Shown here in pieces: positions 57,294-64,000 of a stretch of DNA of 64,000 nt (its first letter is position 1; each line of letters opens with the position of its first letter). Both the position numbers and the translations under genes were made by a program. Origin of the DNA: Streptomyces sp. NBC_00353 (GTDB taxonomy: Bacteria; Actinomycetota; Actinomycetes; Streptomycetales; Streptomycetaceae); assembly GCF_036108815.1 (NCBI RefSeq), contig NZ_CP107985.1, positions 8,739,501 to 8,803,500 on the forward strand. Direction: 5' to 3'. A model generated the notes under the pieces. That model had not been told where the DNA came from and did no database searches. It saw nothing but the letters and a program-made list of their open reading frames with translations.

Positions 57294-58231
57294 TCTACGC
57301 CGTGTGGGTTCCGCTGCTGATGCCGTTCGTCGCGGTCCCCGCGGCCCGCCGCCTGGCGGATGCCCTGTCACCCGTGCGCGCCGTGCGGCTGCTCGCCTCG
57401 ACGGCCGTCGGCCTCGCCCTGTTCAGCACGCTCGCCCTGGTGCTGCTCGTGGTGCCCGGTGCGACCCGGCTCTCCGCCGTGGCCGCGGTCGGTGAACTCG
57501 TGAAGCCGCTCGCCGACGTCGCACCCGACGTGACCGTCCCGCTCGCAGCCGCAGCAGTCGCCCTGCTGGCCGGGTGCGCCGTCGCAGTCGCCCGTACCGT
57601 CCGCCGCCACTGGGTGGAGCTGCATCGTGCAAGCGTGCCGGCCGACGGCTCGGAGGGGGAACTGGCCGTTGTGCGCGACAGCCGCCCCGACGCCTACGCA
57701 CTGCCCGGACTCCCGGGCAGTCCCGGCCGGATCGTCGTCACCACGGGCATGCTGCGCGCCCTGGACCCCGCCGAACGCGATGCCCTCCTCGCACACGAGC
57801 GCGCCCACCTCGCGGGGCGCCACCATTTCTTCCTCGCCGGAGCCGAACTGGCCGCCCGCTGCCACCCCGCGCTGCGCTCCCTGCGCGCACCCATGGGCTA
57901 CGCGCTGGAGCGCTGCGCCGACGAGGCGGCGGCCATGGCGGTCGGCGACCGGCGGGTCGCGGCGCGTGCGATCGGCCGCGCCGCGCTCGCCGCACGCGCT
58001 GCCGAAGGAGCCGAGGGCCGACCCCGCGTGGCGCTCGCCGCAACGGCGGGGCCGGTGCCGCGCCGGGTCGAGGCGCTGCTCGGACGAGCGACCCCCCGAC
58101 CGCGCGTCGGCCGTGCGGCCGCGGCGGCACTGCTGGCGTGCCTGGCCCTGTCCGGCGCGGCCGCACTCGACGCGACACATGATCTGCACAGCAGTATCGA
58201 GGTCGCGCAGGGCGAGAGCCCGCAGCGCTGA
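57290..58231 (+). CDS. M56-family membrane metallopeptidase (BlaR1-like, no sensor domain)
   Basis: A 313-residue membrane peptidase coupled to the BlaI gene. Three hydrophobic segments precede the zinc site HERAH (His169, Glu170, His173) with upstream ALPGLPGSPGRIVVTTGML and downstream LERCADEAAAM, whose Glu is the third ligand. A final membrane span lies near 290. The penicillin-binding sensor domain of BlaR1/MecR1 is missing, as in many actinomycete homologues, so the signal must be sensed by the membrane part or another protein. It likely inactivates the BlaI protein and derepresses the divergent DedA-PAP2 operon. Confidence 0.9.
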   Translation: MIYAVWVPLLMPFVAVPAARRLADALSPVRAVRLLASTAVGLALFSTLALVLLVVPGATRLSAVAAVGELVKPLADVAPDVTVPLAAAAVALLAGCAVAVARTVRRHWVELHRASVPADGSEGELAVVRDSRPDAYALPGLPGSPGRIVVTTGMLRALDPAERDALLAHERAHLAGRHHFFLAGAELAARCHPALRSLRAPMGYALERCADEAAAMAVGDRRVAARAIGRAALAARAAEGAEGRPRVALAATAGPVPRRVEALLGRATPRPRVGRAAAAALLACLALSGAAALDATHDLHSSIEVAQGESPQR

Positions 58232-58332
58232 TACGGCACGGCGCGGGTGTCTTTCCTGCGAGCGCCGACCGTGTGTGGCCGGGGCAACTCCTTGCCGACG
58301 GCCGGGGATCCAGGGCTATGCCTGCCGTCTAG

Positions 58333-58359
58333 CCACGCCGTCAACCGACGGCGGCGTGG
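58333..58359. promoter_or_regulatory. Inverted repeat upstream of the octapeptide leader
   Basis: CCACGCCG and CGGCGTGG (8-bp arms, 11-base spacer) end just before TACACT (58361-58366). It may terminate the M56 transcript or act as an operator over the -35 region of the ABC-F promoter. Confidence 0.55.
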
Positions 58360-58373
58360 TTACACTGGGCGCC

Positions 58374-58400
58374 ATGGGTTCGTACCACTACTTCCGCTGA
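58374..58400 (+). CDS. Octapeptide leader ORF (MGSYHYFR)
   Basis: An ATG at 58374 encodes MGSYHYFR followed by TGA. TACACT, a good -10 element, ends seven bases before the ATG, so the transcript probably starts at the ATG itself (leaderless). Between its stop and the ABC-F start at 58564 lie a second mini-frame (MDAAARR, 58410-58433) and hairpins CGACGC/GCGTCG and GTGACC/GGTCAC. This is the usual layout of ribosome-mediated attenuation before antibiotic-resistance ABC-F genes: a drug-stalled ribosome on the leader would change downstream folding. Confidence 0.65.
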   Translation: MGSYHYFR

Positions 58401-58563
58401 TTCCGGGCATGGACGCCGCCGCGCGACGCTGAGCGTCGCCGTGTGACCCGTACGGTCACCACCGCGTGCCGCGCATCCCTTCCTTTCCGCCCGCCGGACA
58501 CCCTGTCCTCGCAGCGCCCTTCCGCGCGCCGTCGAGGGCACGTCACCTCAGGGAAGCCCACCC

Positions 58564-60213
<1,650 letters not shown>

Positions 60214-60262
60214 AGTTCGCGCAGCACGACCGACGCGAGACGAGCCACCCGGAGCAGCTGCT

Positions 60263-60931
60263 GTGAGAGTGATCATTTTCGGCGCCACCGGGATGGTGGG
60301 CCAAGGCGTACTGCGGGCCTGCCTGCTCGACGACCGGGTCGAGAGCGTCCTGATCGTCGGCCGTACGCCGGCAGGTGTGCGGCACCCCAAGATCCGTGAG
60401 GTCGTCCACCGCGACTTCACGGACTTCTCGGCGATCGACGCCGAACTCACCGGGCTCGACGCGTGCTTCTTCTGCCTCGGCGTCACCTCGGCCGGTCTGA
60501 GCGAGGAGGAGTACTCCCGCATCACGTACACGTACACCCTGGCCGCGGCCCGGGCGGTCGCCGCCCACAACCCGGGGCTGACCTTCACATACGTCTCCGG
60601 GGAAGGCACGGACAGCACCGAGAAGGGCCGCACCGCGTGGGCGCGGGTCAAGGGGCGCACCGAGAACGAACTCCTGGCGATGGACTTCCACGCGTACATG
60701 TTCCGGCCGGGCTACATCCAGCCGCTGCACGGCGCGACGTCGAAGACCGCCTTGTACCGCTGGATGTACCGGGGTGTCTCCTGGCTCTATCCGGTGCTCC
60801 GGCGGATCATGCCGAACCATGTGACGACCACCGACAACATGGGGCGTGCCATGATCGCCGTCGTCGGCCGGCAGGGCTCGGGCGAACACATCCTGCACAG
60901 CCAGGAGATCAACCGCGCGGCCGGCGCATAG
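60263..60931 (+). CDS. NAD(P)-binding epimerase/oxidoreductase-like protein
   Basis: A 222-residue Rossmann-fold protein starting at GTG 60263 (VRVIIFGATGMVGQGVL). The nucleotide-binding GATGMVG loop is clear, but the catalytic Tyr-x3-Lys of epimerases is not in its usual setting. SGEGTDSTEKGRTAWARVKGRTENELLAM takes its place, as in the atypical SDR group near YbjT. GGAG precedes the start. It may be a regulatory or quinone-linked dehydrogenase. Its 3' end overlaps the convergent NUDIX gene by 23 bp. Confidence 0.85.
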   Translation: MRVIIFGATGMVGQGVLRACLLDDRVESVLIVGRTPAGVRHPKIREVVHRDFTDFSAIDAELTGLDACFFCLGVTSAGLSEEEYSRITYTYTLAAARAVAAHNPGLTFTYVSGEGTDSTEKGRTAWARVKGRTENELLAMDFHAYMFRPGYIQPLHGATSKTALYRWMYRGVSWLYPVLRRIMPNHVTTTDNMGRAMIAVVGRQGSGEHILHSQEINRAAGA

Positions 60932-61418
60932 CCTCTCGGCGTCCCTCCCGGACGTGTTCCGCCAGCCGTTCGACGAAGATCCGCTGGCCCGAGACGAGGC
61001 GCCGCGCCGCCTCATCCGGCGTGCACCAGGCGAACCGGTCGATCTCCGGGAACTCCTTCTGCACGCCGGACCCCCGGGGCCACTCCATGGTGAACGTCCC
61101 GGGCTCGGCACGGGCCGGATCGACATCGGCCTCCAGCGCCCACACGACCACCGACTTGCCACCGGTCTGACGGGACTCACCGAGCGGCACCCACACACCG
61201 TCAGGTGCCGGGTGGCCGAACTCCTCCTCGAACTCCCGGCGGGCAGCGGCCTCGGGTTCCTCATCGGGGCCGTACTCGCCCTTGGGGACCGACCACGCCG
61301 CAGCCTCACGCCTCGCCCAGAACGGGCCGCCCATGTGCCCGATGAACACCTCGAACCCGGCGCCCCCGTCCGTGGACCGGAACAGCAGAAGACCCGCACT
61401 GCGCTTCTGAGACGACAT
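60909..61418 (-). CDS. NUDIX hydrolase
   Basis: A 169-residue hydrolase starting at MSSQKRSAG (61418). The NUDIX box reads GEYGPDEEPEAAARREFEEEFG, matching Gx5Ex7REUxEExGU with the metal-binding Glu residues. The N-terminal AGLLLFRSTDGGAGFEVFIGHMGGPFWARREAAAWSVPKG is typical of small actinomycete NUDIX proteins related to diadenosine polyphosphate or nucleotide-sugar hydrolases. Cytoplasmic. The substrate is unknown. It overlaps the convergent 60263 gene. Confidence 0.92.
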   Translation of the reverse strand: MSSQKRSAGLLLFRSTDGGAGFEVFIGHMGGPFWARREAAAWSVPKGEYGPDEEPEAAARREFEEEFGHPAPDGVWVPLGESRQTGGKSVVVWALEADVDPARAEPGTFTMEWPRGSGVQKEFPEIDRFAWCTPDEAARRLVSGQRIFVERLAEHVREGRREAMRRPRG

Positions 61419-61576
61419 ACCGTCAAGTCTCCCCAAGATCACGCGTGTCATCGAGCCGCCGCACCCTGTTTCCCCTGAGGTTCCCGAGGCCCCCTGGTGC
61501 GTGGCAGTACGTGCGGCCATGCTGTCGGCCGACAGCGCTTACTGCCCGCCCAACCACCGCGAATCCAGGAGGATCT

Positions 61577-64000
61577 GTGGGCCCTGGCATAGTCGGCAGA
61601 GCAACGCGACCCCTCGTACTGCTTGCGACGGTGTCCGCGATGACGGTGGGAGCCATCGCCCCCGCCGTCGCCGATTCGACCCCCGACCCCCGTCCCCGTA
61701 ACTCCGCAGAGATCCTCAGACCGGTCGCGCCGCCGGCTGCGAGCAACGCCGTCGGAGCGCCCCGAGCCGTCGTGGACGACGACGGCATCGAGACGGCCCG
61801 TACCTCCCGCCCGATCGCACCCGGCATCCGCCTCAGCTCGTACGACCGGCTCGAGTCGGACAAGTGGCTCCGGGTCGACTCCCTCTCCGTCGACCTCGAC
61901 GGCAGCGGCGCACAGGCCGACTACCTCTCCACCGGCAAGGTGTCCGACCGGCGTACGGTCTCCGAGCTTGCCGCCGGACACGACGCGGGCCCCGGCCGCC
62001 GGACCGTCGCCGCGATCAACGCCGACTTCTTCGACATCAACCAGACCGGTGCGCCCGAGGGCGTCGGCATCAAGGACGGGGCGACCGTCCAGTCCCCGGC
62101 CCCCGGAGTCAACCGGGCGGTCGGCATCGGCCCCGACAGCGCGGGCCGCATCCTGAACCTGTACTTCGAGGGCACGCTCACCCTGCCGTCCGGCCAGCAG
62201 CCGCTCGCCGCGTACAACGCCGCCAATGTGCCGGCCGGGGGAGTGGGCGCGTACACCTCGGCCTGGGGGACCGCCGACCGCGCACTGACCGTGGACAACG
62301 CAACACCCGTCGCCGAAGCGGTGGTACGGGACGGCAAGGTCGTGTCCGTGTCCTCCACCCCCGGCTCGGGCACCGTCCCCGACGACACCACGATCCTCGT
62401 CGGCCGCGAGGCCGGGGCCACCGCGATCAAGGCGCTCCAGCCCGGCGACCCCGTGTCGCTGACCTACCGGGCACGCACCGAAGGCGGCCCCGTACCGCGT
62501 ACCGCGGTCGGCGGCCGGGAACTCCTCGTCGTCGACGGCGTCGCCCGGAACCACGACGGCGAGGGCAACAACACCGCCGCGCCCCGCACGGCCGTCGGCT
62601 TCTCCCAGGACGGCCGCACGATGCAGATCCTCACCATCGACGGCCGGCAGGCCGACAGCGGTGGCGTCACCCTCACCGAACTCGGCCTGATGATGCGGCG
62701 CGCCGGCTCGTACAGCGCGCTCAACCTGGACGGCGGTGGCTCATCGACCCTCGTCGCCCGCCGGCCCGGCAGTGACGCTCTCCAGGTGGAGAACAGCCCC
62801 TCCGACGGCACCGAACGCACCGTACCCAACGGTCTCGCACTCACCGCCCCCGACGGCAGCGGCCGCCTCGACGGATTCTGGGTCGACACCCGCACACCGG
62901 CCGGCTCCGCACCGGGCGTCGACCCGGTCAAGGGCGGCCACCCCGAGCGGGTCTTCCCCGGGCTCACCCGGCGCCTGACCGCGACCGGATACGACGAGAC
63001 GTACGGCCCCGCCACCGGCACCCCGCACTGGCGCGCCACCCGTGGCGACACCGGAACGGTCGACGGCAACGGCCTCTTCACCGCGCGCCGCAGCGGCACC
63101 ACGGACGTCCACGCCGAACGCGGATCCGCCCACGGCAGCACCACACTGACCGTCCTCGACAAGCTGACCCGGATCGAGCCGACCACCCGGCGGGTGGGCC
63201 TCGCGGACGCCGAAGCCATCGGCACCTTCGGCATCGTCGGACTCGACGCGCACGGCACCAGCGCCCCCGTCGAACCGCGCGACGTCACCCTCGACTACGA
63301 CCACGCCCTCTTCGACGTACGCGACGACAGCCAGGGCAACTTCACCGTCACCTCACGCACCGGCAACGGCGCCGGCCAGATCAAGGCGACCGTCGCGGGC
63401 ACCACCACCGCCCTCGCGGTCAGCGTCGGCCTCACCGAACAGGCCGTCTCCGACTTCGACGACGCCGGATCCTGGAAGTTCAGCCAGGCCCGGGCGAGCG
63501 GCTCCCTCTCCGCCACCCCCGACGGCCACACCGGCACCGGCCTCAGGCTCAGCTACGACTTCACCCAGTCGACCGCGACGCGCGCCGCCTACGCCGCGCC
63601 GCCGCAGCCCGTCGCCGTGCCCGGCCAGCCCCAGTCGTTCAAGCTCTGGATCAAGGGCGACGGCAGGGGCGCCTGGCCGACTCTGCACCTCAAGGACGCC
63701 GCGGGCTCCGACCAGTTGCTCCGCGGACCGTACGTCACCTGGACCGGCTGGCGGCAGGTGACCTTCGCGGTACCGGCGGGTGCGGCCATGCCACTCAGCG
63801 TGTACCGCTTCTACCTCGCCGAGACGGCGGCTGCCCAGCAGTACACCGGTGAGATCGTCGTCGACGACCTCACCGCCCAGGTGCCGCCCACCGTCGACCT
63901 GCCCGAACAGACGACCCCCGCCGACCCGTTGATCGATCCGGCGGCGGTCACCGAACACCGGGACTGGCAGTTCGCGGTCATGTCCGACGCCCAGTTCGTC
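61577..64000 (+). CDS. Secreted phosphodiester glycosidase with C-terminal metallophosphoesterase (3' truncated)
   Basis: The frame is open from GTG 61577 (AGGAGGA upstream) to the window end, 808 codons. A Sec signal (RPLVLLATVSAMTVGAIAPAVADS) leads to an NAGPA-type phosphodiester glycosidase domain (about 100-420) with AAINADFFDI and ALNLDGGGSSTLV. Beta-sandwich modules follow, one Ig-like (VFPGLTRRLTATGYDETYG) and one carbohydrate-binding-like (VSDFDDAGSWKFSQAR, about 620-770). The last residues DWQFAVMSDAQFV open a calcineurin-like metallophosphoesterase domain cut by the window edge. The joined activities suggest stripping of sugar-phosphodiesters and release of phosphate outside the cell. 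A second NAGPA protein is encoded at 26639. Confidence 0.85.
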   Translation, partial: MGPGIVGRATRPLVLLATVSAMTVGAIAPAVADSTPDPRPRNSAEILRPVAPPAASNAVGAPRAVVDDDGIETARTSRPIAPGIRLSSYDRLESDKWLRVDSLSVDLDGSGAQADYLSTGKVSDRRTVSELAAGHDAGPGRRTVAAINADFFDINQTGAPEGVGIKDGATVQSPAPGVNRAVGIGPDSAGRILNLYFEGTLTLPSGQQPLAAYNAANVPAGGVGAYTSAWGTADRALTVDNATPVAEAVVRDGKVVSVSSTPGSGTVPDDTTILVGREAGATAIKALQPGDPVSLTYRARTEGGPVPRTAVGGRELLVVDGVARNHDGEGNNTAAPRTAVGFSQDGRTMQILTIDGRQADSGGVTLTELGLMMRRAGSYSALNLDGGGSSTLVARRPGSDALQVENSPSDGTERTVPNGLALTAPDGSGRLDGFWVDTRTPAGSAPGVDPVKGGHPERVFPGLTRRLTATGYDETYGPATGTPHWRATRGDTGTVDGNGLFTARRSGTTDVHAERGSAHGSTTLTVLDKLTRIEPTTRRVGLADAEAIGTFGIVGLDAHGTSAPVEPRDVTLDYDHALFDVRDDSQGNFTVTSRTGNGAGQIKATVAGTTTALAVSVGLTEQAVSDFDDAGSWKFSQARASGSLSATPDGHTGTGLRLSYDFTQSTATRAAYAAPPQPVAVPGQPQSFKLWIKGDGRGAWPTLHLKDAAGSDQLLRGPYVTWTGWRQVTFAVPAGAAMPLSVYRFYLAETAAAQQYTGEIVVDDLTAQVPPTVDLPEQTTPADPLIDPAAVTEHRDWQFAVMSDAQFV

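Overview
The window is high-GC actinomycete DNA and almost certainly comes from a Streptomyces chromosome. The signs are GC-rich third codon positions, many GTG starts, tightly overlapping ATGA/GTGA gene junctions, a rare TTA codon, an ECF42 sigma factor beside a DGPF/YCII protein, a RRHVDL-type sulfur leader peptide and a perfect CebR-type operator. I see no rRNA, tRNA, CRISPR array or phage block. Only degraded pieces of IS5-type transposases are visible (403-753 and 19464-19595), so this looks like chromosomal-arm or mid-chromosome sequence with accessory islands.

Layout. (1) 1-1838: end of a PPOX flavin/F420 protein, a transposase relic and a GNAT. (2) 2071-12132: a likely alpha-1,3-glucan locus with a secreted multi-domain GH87-type glucanase, a CUT1 sugar ABC importer lacking its own ATPase, and a cytoplasmic GH13 alpha-glucosidase. 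The first two transcription units share an ACGCA-N7-TGCGT palindrome. (3) 12212-19319: cupin, MFS/LysR divergent pair, ECF42/YCII operon, an OGA-HAT-like acetyltransferase behind a CebR box, a cytoplasmic binding-protein-like gene with a TTA codon, and a lipoprotein. (4) 19464-28288: a fused two-oxygenase gene that combines a TmpA-like 2-oxoglutarate enzyme with a TmpB/PhnZ-like HD oxygenase, a GntR/UTRA regulator, a phosphocholine-specific phospholipase C, an EEP-fold secreted protein and a secreted phosphodiester glycosidase. The fused oxygenase and the EEP-PLC operon carry closely related 18-bp operators, which suggests one regulon for choline-phosphonate or phosphocholine lipids.

(5) 28515-32185: RpmE2, a sugar kinase, a broken BTAD-type regulator and a membrane protein. 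(6) 32383-40913: an unusual set of condensing enzymes (one KAS III, two intact KAS II), an acyl carrier protein, an acyl-CoA oxidase-like flavoprotein and, more distantly, a P450. No ketoreductase, dehydratase or chain-length factor is visible, so this is a candidate unclassified lipid or natural-product cluster. (7) 40953-43133: cbiZ, a 3-hydroxyisobutyrate dehydrogenase-type enzyme and a SnoaL-like protein. (8) 43197-48451: a sulfur block containing a TauD-type dioxygenase behind a cysteine-type leader peptide, metY, metX and a sulfite-oxidase-type molybdoenzyme.

(9) 49299-54628: general oxidoreductases, a GNAT, a SpoIIE-type phosphatase, a TetR-SDR pair and an isochorismatase-like hydrolase. 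(10) 54711-58231: a divergent BlaI/M56 regulatory pair and a DedA-PAP2-PAP2 operon around two BlaI-type boxes, which ties a beta-lactamase-style repressor to undecaprenyl-phosphate recycling. (11) 58333-60213: an ARE-type ABC-F protein behind an apparently leaderless octapeptide ORF, likely translation attenuation. (12) 60263-64000: a nucleoside-diphosphate-sugar epimerase-like protein, a NUDIX hydrolase and the first 808 codons of a secreted phosphodiester glycosidase/metallophosphoesterase that runs off the window.
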